Program-made: the position numbers and the translations under genes | Part shown: one piece after another, positions 25,036 through 31,677 of the stretch | Position numbering within the stretch: the first letter of the stretch is position 1 | Layout of the letters: the number at the start of each line of letters is the position of its first letter | The notes under the pieces: model-generated | What the model was told of the DNA's origin: nothing | What the model saw: only the letters and a program-made list of their open reading frames with translations | Database searches by the model: none | DNA from: an uncultured Eubacteriales bacterium | GTDB lineage: Bacteria; Bacillota; Clostridia; Oscillospirales; CAG-272 | Direction of reading: 5' to 3' | DNA length: 36,933 nt | NCBI GenBank assembly: GCA_900550625.1 | Contig: URSW01000001.1 | Span: 1 to 36,933 of the forward strand

Positions 25036-25079
25036 AAACCGCTCCGTAATTGGACAAAACAGTTACGGGGTGGTTTTTT
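25036..25079 (+). terminator. Intrinsic terminator after the 185-residue membrane protein gene
   Basis: Arms 25036-25049 and 25063-25076 form 14 continuous pairs (two G-U) with a 13-base loop, followed by TTTTTT overlapping the arm end. It begins 15 bases beyond the stop codon. Confidence 0.85.
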
Positions 25080-25110
25080 GATTACTTTAAGGAGATATTC
25101 CGGTGCGGCG

Positions 25111-25485
25111 ATGCTCGGAGGAATAATCTATACTTTTATTGAAATCCTGTGGCGCGGGTATTCACATTGGAGCATGACCGTTTTGGGCGGCGTTTGCTTC
25201 GCCGTTCTTTATTTCTTATATGAGAAGGCAGGCGGCGCACATCTGCTTTTGAGATGTGCGGCGGGCAGCGCCTTCATTACCGCCGCCGAATTTCTTACCG
25301 GGTGCATAGTCAATCTGCGGCTCGGATGGAACGTCTGGAGCTATTCGTCCCTTCGCTTTAATATTTTCGGGCAGGTAAGTCTGCTTTTTTCCGTTTTATG
25401 GTTTTTTCTTTGCATACTTGGATTTAAGGTGTGTGCAATTTACCGAAAAGCGGCAGATTTTATTGACAAACAAATCAAGCAGTGA
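25111..25485 (+). CDS. Putative ABC-transporter type IV-like membrane protein (PF06541-like)
   Basis: A small membrane protein of about 124 residues with four hydrophobic segments. The opening GGIIYTFIEILWRGYSHWSM and TVLGGVCFAVLYF match the PF06541 family, in which the I-E-x-x-W-R-G-x-S/T-H-W motif is characteristic; the transporter label of that family is only putative. ATG 25111 follows AAGGAG by 16 bases; in-frame TTG codons at 25078 and 25027 lie in or before the terminator hairpin and are less likely. No promoter is seen between the hairpin and this gene, so it may depend on read-through. The promoter of the next operon overlaps its last codons. Confidence 0.75.
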   Translation: MLGGIIYTFIEILWRGYSHWSMTVLGGVCFAVLYFLYEKAGGAHLLLRCAAGSAFITAAEFLTGCIVNLRLGWNVWSYSSLRFNIFGQVSLLFSVLWFFLCILGFKVCAIYRKAADFIDKQIKQ

Positions 25486-25491
25486 TATAAT
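25463..25491 (+). promoter_or_regulatory. Promoter of the kinase-galE-galM operon
   Basis: TTGACA (25463-25468), 17-base spacer, TATAAT (25486-25491). The -35 lies within the end of the preceding coding region. Confidence 0.8.
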
Positions 25492-25520
25492 TAATCGTAA
25501 TCTCAATATCGTGGGGGTTT

Positions 25521-25549
25521 AATGTCTTGTATATAAGGCATTTTTCTTT
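25521..25549 (+). promoter_or_regulatory. Terminator-like hairpin in the leader of the galE operon
   Basis: AATGTCTT (25521-25528) pairs with AAGGCATT (25535-25542), one G-U, around a 6-base loop, followed by TTTCTTT. It sits in the 5' leader between the promoter and the first start codon, so it may be an attenuator. Confidence 0.5.
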
Positions 25550-25584
25550 GGAACGCACGCTTAAAAAAGGGAGAACTTATTCAT

Positions 25585-26678
25585 ATGTACAATCATGAGT
25601 TTTATCTGAAAATTTTCAGAGAATTTGAAGTTGACGATACGCCGGAAACCTTTGAGCCCTGCAACATAGGTCACATAAATACTACTCTTATGGTGCGTTG
25701 TGACGGTCAAATCAAGTACGTCCTTCAAAAGATCAATACTTCTATTTTCAAAAAGCCTGCCGAGCTCATCGAGAACATATTGAATGTTACTGATTTTATA
25801 AAGAAAAAGGTGCTTGCAGCCGGTGGAGACCCGACAAGGGAAGTGCTTCGCCTGATACCCACAAGGGACGGAACCTTTTATACGACCGACGCGGACGGAT
25901 GTGTTTGGAGAATGTATTATTTCATCATCGGTGCGAAAACATTTCAGACCGCCGAAACTCCGGAGCTCTTTTATAATTCCGCACTTGCTTTCGGAAAATT
26001 CCAGCGCATGCTTTCGGATTTCCCGCTGATAAGCTTCACGAAACGATTCCCAACTTTCATAATACGGTAAGCCGTTTTGCGGACTTCAAAAAGGCTCTCG
26101 CAGATGATGTTGCGGGACGCGCGGACAGTGTACGTGAAGAAGTCCAATTTCTACTTGACCATGAGGGTATATGCTCATACATAACGGACAGAATAGCATC
26201 AGGAGAATATCCGCTTCGCGTTACGCATAACGACACAAAGCTCAACAATGTCATGATCGATGAGAAAACCTTCAAGGCGGTCTGCGTTATAGATTTGGAT
26301 ACCGTTATGCCCGGATCGGTGCTGTATGATTTCGGTGATAGTATACGCTTCGGAGCTTCCAATGCAGATGAAGATGAACGCGATCTTTCGAAAGTTTTCA
26401 TGCGTCTTGATCTTTTCGAGGATTATACGCGCGGCTTTATAGCGGGTCTTGAAAATTCGCTTACGGATGCAGAAATTCTCGGACTCCCGATGGGCGCCAT
26501 CATTATAACGTTTGAAACGGGAATTCGTTTTCTTGCAGATCATCTCAACGGAGATACCTATTTCGCTGTTCATCGCGAGAATCAGAATCTTGATCGCGCG
26601 CGCACTCAGCTCAAACTTGTAAGCGATATGGAAAAGAAGCTTCCCGAGATGAATGAGATAATAAAAAAATATTTATAA
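25585..26678 (+). CDS. NahK-like sugar 1-kinase (aminoglycoside phosphotransferase fold), frameshifted near 26025
   Basis: Two frames together give one protein of about 364 residues, the normal length of N-acetylhexosamine 1-kinase-like proteins. The first frame (25585-26070) covers FEPCNIGHINTTLMV and YVLQKINTSIFKKPAELIEN up to RMLSDFP. The second (readable from 26028 to 26678) begins ADKLHETIPNFHNTVSRFAD when one G is added after 26025, then has the Brenner-type motif VTHNDTKLNNVMID and IDLDTVMPGSVLYDFGDSIR. These supply catalytic Asp, Asn and metal-binding Asp. Such kinases phosphorylate GlcNAc, GalNAc or galactose at C1. galE and galM follow in the same operon. As sequenced the gene yields a truncated product; whether the missing base is real is open. 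Confidence 0.85.
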
Positions 26679-26700
26679 ACATTTTTTGTGAGGTGTAATT

Positions 26701-27714
26701 ATGGCTATTTTGATTACAGGCGGTACCGGATTCATAGGCTCTCATACCGTTGTCGAGCTACTTAACGACGGTCGTGATGTAGTTATTCTCGATAACCTTT
26801 CCAACAGTAAGGAATGTGTTATCGACAGAATTGAGACTATTACCGGAAAGCGTCCGAAGTTCTATAATGCCGACCTTCTTGATTACGAAGCTGTCGACCG
26901 TGTATTTAACGAGAACGATATTGACTCGGTCATTCACTTTGCGGGTCTCAAGGCTGTCGGTGAATCTGTTGCTCAGCCGATAAGATATTATCACAACAAT
27001 CTTACCGGAACGTTGATACTTTGCGAGGTTATGGCAAAGCACAATGTCAAGCTGATTGTATTCAGTTCTTCTGCAACCGTATACGGTAAGCCCGAAAGCG
27101 TGCCGATCCGTGAGGATTTTCCGCTTTCCACTACAAATCCCTACGGAGAAACGAAGTTGGTTATTGAGCGCATTCTCGCAGATATCTGCGTTTCCGATCC
27201 GGAGTGGAGCGTATCCATACTGCGTTATTTCAATCCTATCGGTGCGCATGAGAGCGGTTTGATCGGCGAAGACCCCAAGGGAATTCCGAACAATCTTCTT
27301 CCGTATATCTCCAAGGTTGCCGGTGGTAAGCTTGAGTGCCTTTCCGTTTTCGGAAACGATTACAATACTCCCGACGGTACGGGTGTGCGTGATTACATTC
27401 ACGTTGTTGATCTTGCCGACGCTCATCTCAAGGCTCTCGATCAGGCGCGCAAGGTGAAGGGAATAGATTACTTCAATATCGGTACCGGCAACGGTTATTC
27501 CGTTCTTCAGATCGTTTCCGCGTATGAAAAGGCTACAGGCAAAAAAGTAAACTACAAGATCGCGCCCCGCCGTCCCGGCGATATCGACGAATGTTACGCC
27601 GACCCCACAAAGGCGCGTGAGGTTCTCGGATGGACCGCAAAGCGCGGTATTGATGAGATGTGCATAGACCTTGCACGTTGGCAGGAAAAGAATCCCGACG
27701 GATATCCGGACTGA
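26701..27714 (+). CDS. galE: UDP-glucose 4-epimerase
   Basis: A 337-residue extended short-chain dehydrogenase/reductase that interconverts UDP-glucose and UDP-galactose (and often the N-acetyl forms) with bound NAD. G7-x2-G10-x2-G13 (GGTGFIGSH) binds NAD, SSSAT at 122-126 supplies the serine, and Y148-x3-K152 in NPYGETK is catalytic. The FNIGTGNGYSVLQIV segment is typical of GalE. GAGGTG lies five bases before the ATG. It is between the NahK-like kinase and galM. Confidence 0.97.
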   Translation: MAILITGGTGFIGSHTVVELLNDGRDVVILDNLSNSKECVIDRIETITGKRPKFYNADLLDYEAVDRVFNENDIDSVIHFAGLKAVGESVAQPIRYYHNNLTGTLILCEVMAKHNVKLIVFSSSATVYGKPESVPIREDFPLSTTNPYGETKLVIERILADICVSDPEWSVSILRYFNPIGAHESGLIGEDPKGIPNNLLPYISKVAGGKLECLSVFGNDYNTPDGTGVRDYIHVVDLADAHLKALDQARKVKGIDYFNIGTGNGYSVLQIVSAYEKATGKKVNYKIAPRRPGDIDECYADPTKAREVLGWTAKRGIDEMCIDLARWQEKNPDGYPD

Positions 27715-27739
27715 AAATAAATTTTGAGAGGACTTCAAA

Positions 27740-28801
27740 ATGATCATTAAAGAACCTTTCGGAACTCTCCCGGATAATACTCCGGTTACTGCATATACGC
27801 TTTCCAATTCCTCGATTCTCAGAGCACGGATCATCGATTTCGGCGGAACAGTCGTGAATCTTTGGGTGAAGGGAAAAGACGGAGCTGAGGCTGATGTTAT
27901 ATGCGGATTTGACGATGTCAACGGTTATCTCAATGCAAAGGGATATCAGGGTGCCATAATCGGGCGTGTATGCAACCGTATCAGCAAGTCCAAATTTACT
28001 CTTGACGGTGTTGAGTACAGCCTTTTCGCAAACGACGGAAAGAATTCCGCTCACGGCGGTGAGATCGGCTTCAACAAACGTATGTGGGATGTAAAAGTGT
28101 CGGATAACGTCGATGAGCCTTCGCTCGAGCTTACCTATACAAGTCCCGATATGGAGGAAAACTTCCCCGGTACCCTTCGGGTAAAGGTAGTTTATACGTT
28201 GAAAAGGGAAGGTGCACTTTCCATTCATTATATTGCCGACACCGATAAGAACACGATCGTAAACCTCACGAACCATGCTTATTTCAATCTCGCGGGATAT
28301 GATAAGGGCACCATTTGCGATCAGGTGATGTGGATCGATGCCGACCGTATAAACGATCAGGACTTCGAACTCATTCCCACGGGCGAGCTCGTCGATGTAG
28401 AGAATACTCCATATGACTTCCGTGTCGAGAAGCCCATCGGACGTGACTTTGATTCCGAACCTTCTATGGATCGTCAGGGCGGGGGATACGATAATAACTA
28501 TATTATTAACGGAGCGGATTCTGTTACCGTGAAGAAGTGCGCATCGCTTTATGATAAGGATTCCGGAAGATTCATGGAGGTATATACGAATCAGCCTTGT
28601 GTTCAGATATACACTTCAAATATGATTGATTCCGAGGACCTCCCGTTTAAAAACGGAGTTGCTCAGTGCAAAAACTGCGCGGTCTGCTTCGAAACTCAGA
28701 AAATGCCCGACAGCATTAATCATACCGGATTTACAGATACGGTTCTGAAGCCCGGTGATGTATATGACTTTACGACTGTATACGCTTTTTCCAATAAGTA
28801 A
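27740..28801 (+). CDS. galM: Aldose 1-epimerase (galactose mutarotase)
   Basis: A 353-residue GalM that interconverts alpha and beta anomers of galactose and other aldoses. The motifs IGRVCNRISKSKFTLDG, NSAHGGEIGFNKRMWD (His base), and IVNLTNHAYFNLAGYDKG (catalytic His) are present, with a Glu near the C-terminus in CAVCFETQKMPDSINH. There is no signal peptide, so it acts in the cytoplasm. GAGAGGA precedes the ATG. It is the last gene of the sugar operon. Confidence 0.96.
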   Translation: MIIKEPFGTLPDNTPVTAYTLSNSSILRARIIDFGGTVVNLWVKGKDGAEADVICGFDDVNGYLNAKGYQGAIIGRVCNRISKSKFTLDGVEYSLFANDGKNSAHGGEIGFNKRMWDVKVSDNVDEPSLELTYTSPDMEENFPGTLRVKVVYTLKREGALSIHYIADTDKNTIVNLTNHAYFNLAGYDKGTICDQVMWIDADRINDQDFELIPTGELVDVENTPYDFRVEKPIGRDFDSEPSMDRQGGGYDNNYIINGADSVTVKKCASLYDKDSGRFMEVYTNQPCVQIYTSNMIDSEDLPFKNGVAQCKNCAVCFETQKMPDSINHTGFTDTVLKPGDVYDFTTVYAFSNK

Positions 28802-28832
28802 CAGCTGCCGATTTAAATTATCATACGAAATC

Positions 28833-28877
28833 ACACCTCAACATATATTTACATCAGACAAATATATGTTGAGGTGT
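28833..28877 (+). promoter_or_regulatory. Long hairpin sequestering the spoIIID ribosome binding site
   Basis: ACACCTCAACATATATTT (28833-28850) and its exact complement at 28860-28877 give an 18-pair stem with a 9-base loop. The spoIIID Shine-Dalgarno GAGGTG (28871-28876) is inside the 3' arm. The following TTCTTT makes weak terminator action for galM possible as well. Confidence 0.75.
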
Positions 28878-28883
28878 TCTTTA

Positions 28884-29192
28884 ATGAATAAACGGACCGA
28901 TTACAATGCCCATGCAGAGAAAAGGCGCTGCGAAGAATTAGCGGAATATATTATAAAAACAGAATGTACGGTGCGTGAGGCCGCAAAAAAATTTTCCATA
29001 AGCAAATCCACAGTACATAAAGATGTAACCGAAAGACTGAAAAATATAAATTCGGTGTATTATTTTCGTGTGAAGAGAATTCTTGAAAAAAACAAATCGG
29101 AACGTCATATCCGAGGAGGAATGGCAACAAAACGAAAGTATGATGTGATAAAGCATGTTCGTGAACGAATTACGGAAGATTATGATATATGA
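28884..29192 (+). CDS. spoIIID: Stage III sporulation transcriptional regulator SpoIIID
   Basis: A 102-residue mother-cell regulator of sporulation. TVREAAKKFSISKSTVHKDV then TERLKN is the helix-turn-helix, nearly identical in pattern to Bacillus SpoIIID, and KNKSERHIRGGMATKRKY is the conserved basic C-terminal DNA-contacting region. The start at 28884 is set by GAGGTG seven bases upstream; the open frame extends back to 28755 inside galM. In Bacillus the gene is read by sigma-E; a CATACG at 28822 resembles a sigma-E -10, but no convincing -35 was found. The strong hairpin upstream suggests translational or termination control. Confidence 0.95.
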   Translation: MNKRTDYNAHAEKRRCEELAEYIIKTECTVREAAKKFSISKSTVHKDVTERLKNINSVYYFRVKRILEKNKSERHIRGGMATKRKYDVIKHVRERITEDYDI

Positions 29193-29227
29193 AGTTTACA
29201 AAGACTTGACAGCGCCGCTTCATATAT
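29185..29227. repeat. Inverted repeat around the coaX promoter
   Basis: ATATATGAAG (29185-29194) and CTTCATATAT (29218-29227) are perfect 10-base arms, 23 bases apart. The left arm spans the spoIIID stop codon and the right arm lies in the spacer of the coaX promoter, with the -35 between the arms. Confidence 0.5.
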
Positions 29228-29235
29228 GGTATCAT
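29206..29235 (+). promoter_or_regulatory. Probable promoter of coaX
   Basis: TTGACA (29206-29211), 18-base spacer, TATCAT (29230-29235), giving a leader of about 115 bases. Confidence 0.65.
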
Positions 29236-29307
29236 TATAAAAGACGTAATCGTGAAGGCGGGGAAAATGGAAAGACAGTATTCTCAAGCCGAGCGCAGAT
29301 CGAGGAG

Positions 29308-29339
29308 CAATTATACAAAATGCAAATTTTGTATAATTG
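29308..29339. repeat. Perfect palindrome directly upstream of the coaX ribosome binding site
   Basis: CAATTATACAAAAT (29308-29321) and its complement (29326-29339) surround GCAA. AGGGGAGGAG follows immediately. It could be an RNA hairpin in the leader or a protein operator; no T tract follows, so a terminator is unlikely. Confidence 0.6.
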
Positions 29340-29358
29340 AGGGGAGGAGAAAGCCGGT

Positions 29359-30174
29359 ATGTTATTATGCATAGATATCGGAAATACAAGCATTTCGTTC
29401 GGAACTTTTGAAGTTTCCCCGAACGGACAGCCGAAACTTATTTTTTCTTCCGAAATTTCGTCATGCGAGCGCCGCAGCACAGATGAATATGCGGTTTTGT
29501 TCAAAGAAATCTTTTCTCTGAAATCTTCGGTTCAAGGTGCCATTGATCCGATTGATGCGGTAGCCATATCTTCTGTTGTACCGACGCTCACCGACAGAAT
29601 TGCTTCCGCGGCGCAGCTTTTCTCGGGATGTTCATCCCGTCCTTATATTATCGGACCGGGCATCAAAACCGGGTTCAAAATAGCGATTGACGATCCGGCT
29701 ACATTAGGCGCAGACATAGTTTCGGATTGTGCAGCAGCGCTTGACTTATTTGAACCGCCGATTACAATTTTTGATGCCGGCACGGTAAATACCGTTACCG
29801 TGATTGACAAAGAACGTACCGTATTAGGCAGTATTTTCACTCCCGGAGTGCGTATTTCAGCGGAAAGCCTCTCTCAGAATGCCGAATTGATCGAGTCGGT
29901 GGCGATAGGCACAGACATTGCACCATTAATTGGAAAGAACACAGAAGAAGCATTAAAATCCGGAATTATCAACGGCAATTCAGCTATGCTTGACGGAACA
30001 ATCCGCAATTTGCGGGAAATGCTTATTGATAAAAACAGTGATGAAAAGCTGGCATTGGTCTCTACCGGAGAATATGCGGAAATAATTTTGAGAAACTGCC
30101 GGAATAAGTTCACCTATGATCCCGCACTTACTCTGCGCGGAATAGCAGCACTTTATGTCCGAAACAGAATGTAA
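29359..30174 (+). CDS. coaX: Type III pantothenate kinase
   Basis: A 271-residue CoaX enzyme of the ASKHA fold, which phosphorylates pantothenate in the first step of CoA synthesis. The first phosphate loop is CIDIGNTSISFGTFE, VAISSVVPTL follows, then GPGIKTGFKIAIDDPATLGA D and the second phosphate loop IFDAGTVNTVTVID; GSIFTPGVRISAESLSQNAE is the dimer and substrate part. The usual G-A-D-R is G-A-D-I here. The ribosome binding site GGGGAGGAG is well placed for ATG 29359. The next gene, an ECF S component, fits pantothenate uptake. Confidence 0.94.
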   Translation: MLLCIDIGNTSISFGTFEVSPNGQPKLIFSSEISSCERRSTDEYAVLFKEIFSLKSSVQGAIDPIDAVAISSVVPTLTDRIASAAQLFSGCSSRPYIIGPGIKTGFKIAIDDPATLGADIVSDCAAALDLFEPPITIFDAGTVNTVTVIDKERTVLGSIFTPGVRISAESLSQNAELIESVAIGTDIAPLIGKNTEEALKSGIINGNSAMLDGTIRNLREMLIDKNSDEKLALVSTGEYAEIILRNCRNKFTYDPALTLRGIAALYVRNRM

Positions 30175-30181
30175 GCCGAAC

Positions 30182-30320
30182 ATTGCCTACTATACGGAGG
30201 TTCTCCGCTGGTGCAATCTATAAATATGTATAATTTCAGCCGAGGCTGTCATTATAAATAAAATTACACACGCTACACCGCAGACATTGCGGGCGGCAGT
30301 GTCGGGTTAAAGTCCCGGAG
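30182..30320 (+). ncRNA. Hairpin-rich intergenic leader upstream of the ECF S component (candidate cis-regulatory RNA)
   Basis: In 145 bases there are: ATTGC/GCAAT (30182-30217) enclosing CGGAG-GTT-CTCCG (30195-30207); TATAAT at 30229-30234; CAGC/GCTG (30237-30248) with a 4-base loop; CCGCA-GACAT-TGCGG; and CGGG-TTAAAGT-CCCG, whose last base touches the GGAGG of the next gene. ACAC/GTGT can close an outer stem around the third hairpin. It does not match a riboswitch class that I can recall, and the structure is only from reading pairs by eye. Confidence 0.4.
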
Positions 30321-30326
30321 GAAATT

Positions 30327-30953
30327 ATGGAAAAAATTAAAACTTCAAAAAAAGTCCTGTTTTTGACGCAAACCGCAATATTGACTGCGATCATTTTCCT
30401 GATGAGCTTTACGCCTATAGGATATCTCAAGGTCGGTTTCGTTGAAATAACATTTTTGGTGATACCGGTGGCTGTAGGAGCAATTTTGCTCGGTCCTGCT
30501 GTCGGGACTTTTCTCGGATTTATGTTCGGCGTATCGAGCTTTATTCAATGCTTTACCGGCAGTGTCTTCGGTGCGGCGCTTTTGTCAATTAATCCTGTTT
30601 TTACGGCGCTGTTTTGCGTTATTCCGCGTACACTTATGGGATTTTTGGCATCTGTAATATTCAGAGGAATGTATAAATCAACAAAAAAAGGCAATATCTC
30701 GTGTGCGGTTGCCTCATTGTCCGCGTCTGTCCTTAACACACTCCTCTTTATCCTCTTCCTGATTCTTTTCTTCGGAAGAAGCGACTATATTAGCATGATG
30801 ATGCAGACAACCTTTAATACCGACAGCATACTTCTCTTTTCGCTTCTTTTTGTAGGTTGGAACGGACTTATAGAAGCGATTACATGTACAGTTATAGGAT
30901 TCGGTATAAGTGCAGTGCTTCTTAAATTAATGAAGACAAATTCTCAAGCTTGA
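30327..30953 (+). CDS. ECF transporter S component, probably for pantothenate
   Basis: A 208-residue membrane protein with about six hydrophobic segments. The N-terminal TQTAILTAIIFLMSFTPIGY, GFVEITFLVIPVAVGAILLG and GPAVGTFLGFMFGVSSFIQC, and the C-terminal FVGWNGLIEAITCTVIGFG, are typical of S components of the ECF vitamin transporters (PF12822, PanT/FolT side). S components bind the vitamin and work with EcfA, EcfA' and EcfT encoded elsewhere. The coaX gene just upstream makes pantothenate the likely substrate; this is by neighbourhood, and folate or another vitamin is not excluded. ATG 30327 follows GGAGG by six bases and ends a hairpin-rich leader. Confidence 0.88.
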   Translation: MEKIKTSKKVLFLTQTAILTAIIFLMSFTPIGYLKVGFVEITFLVIPVAVGAILLGPAVGTFLGFMFGVSSFIQCFTGSVFGAALLSINPVFTALFCVIPRTLMGFLASVIFRGMYKSTKKGNISCAVASLSASVLNTLLFILFLILFFGRSDYISMMMQTTFNTDSILLFSLLFVGWNGLIEAITCTVIGFGISAVLLKLMKTNSQA

Positions 30954-30974
30954 CTTGGCTACAATGACTATAAA

Positions 30975-31006
30975 ATTTCGTCGTATTATGTGCATCTTGA
31001 CGAAAT
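30975..31006. repeat. Inverted repeat downstream of the ECF S component gene
   Basis: ATTTCGTC (30975-30982) and GACGAAAT (30999-31006) with a 16-base spacer, 22 bases past the stop codon. No T tract follows. It may be a weak terminator or a 3' stabilising hairpin. Confidence 0.4.
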
Positions 31007-31102
31007 GTTAAAATTAATACTTTAGACATATCAATTCCTCGTTTTATATGATATAATTAATATGTTAAAATCGTATTTCGTACTTTACGGAGGACATACA
31101 AA

Positions 31103-31528
31103 ATGGATATGAAAGACATTAAGATGAGGGTTCTTTATTCCTCTGATAAGGCAAAGATGAAAACTTTTGCGTCGGCTCTCGGCGAAGCTTTCAAATGCCT
31201 TGTTGATGCGGTTCCACCCGGATTCCCCTGCGAAAAGGAACGTCTTGTTATTATCGGCATGACACTTAAGGGCGAGCCCAACGATAAACTCAGACTGTTC
31301 TGCCGTGAGCTTACCGCTCAGCGCGCGTACAACGTGGCTCTTTTCATCGACGGTGAAAAGGACTGCAAAGCGCTTAAAATGGTTAAGGAAATGCTTCGTG
31401 ATGCAGGAACCAATCTAATCGACAACGATTACTATGTAAACGGAGGCGGAATCTTCTCGAAGAAGATTTCTCTTGACGAGCGCCGTCAGATTGTTAATTG
31501 GGCTCAGGGAATCATAGATTCTCTCTGA
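31103..31528 (+). CDS. Small protein with flavodoxin-like fold pattern, function unknown
   Basis: A 141-residue protein with alternating strands and helices: MRVLYSSDKAKMKTFASALG, ERLVIIGMTLKG, NVALFIDGEKDCKALKMVKE and GTNLIDNDYYVNGGGIF. The order resembles a flavodoxin fold, but the FMN phosphate loop (T/S-x-T-G-x-T) is not present, being replaced by YSSDKAK. The C-terminal SLDERRQIVNWAQGIIDSL is a helix that flavodoxin-like proteins also have. GGAGG lies nine bases before the ATG, and a strong terminator follows, so the gene is monocistronic. A -10-like TATAAT occurs near 31055, without a clear -35. Confidence 0.75.
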   Translation: MDMKDIKMRVLYSSDKAKMKTFASALGEAFKCLVDAVPPGFPCEKERLVIIGMTLKGEPNDKLRLFCRELTAQRAYNVALFIDGEKDCKALKMVKEMLRDAGTNLIDNDYYVNGGGIFSKKISLDERRQIVNWAQGIIDSL

Positions 31529-31550
31529 ACGATTCTTTGAAAATTGATTT

Positions 31551-31591
31551 GGGAAGAGCGAGACGTTTCGGTGTCTCACTCTTCCCTTTTT
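31551..31591 (+). terminator. Intrinsic terminator of the small flavodoxin-like gene
   Basis: GGGAAGAG-C-GAGAC pairs with GTCTC-A-CTCTTCCC (31551-31586), one mismatch, loop with TTCG, followed by T5. Confidence 0.9.
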
Positions 31592-31640
31592 CGTTGAATG
31601 CGCTGTCATAGCTTTGGGAATCGTTTGGCGCTCTCTCTTC

Positions 31641-31672
31641 AAAAAAACCGCTTGTTTTTCAAGCGTTTTTTT
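31641..31672. terminator. Terminator of the secA-membrane protein operon, bidirectional
   Basis: CGCTTG (31649-31654) and CAAGCG (31660-31665) with a T5 loop, flanked by seven A and seven T, six bases from the stop codon of the minus-strand gene. Confidence 0.85.
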
Positions 31673-31677
31673 GAATT

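Noticed and set aside
26758..28276. Minus-strand ORFs opposite galE and galM
   Set aside because: They are overlapping shadow frames of well supported plus-strand genes with no recognisable protein features.
30280..30326. Cobalamin, THF or preQ1 riboswitch in the ECF leader
   Set aside because: Only short stretches resemble these classes; the long conserved cores are absent.
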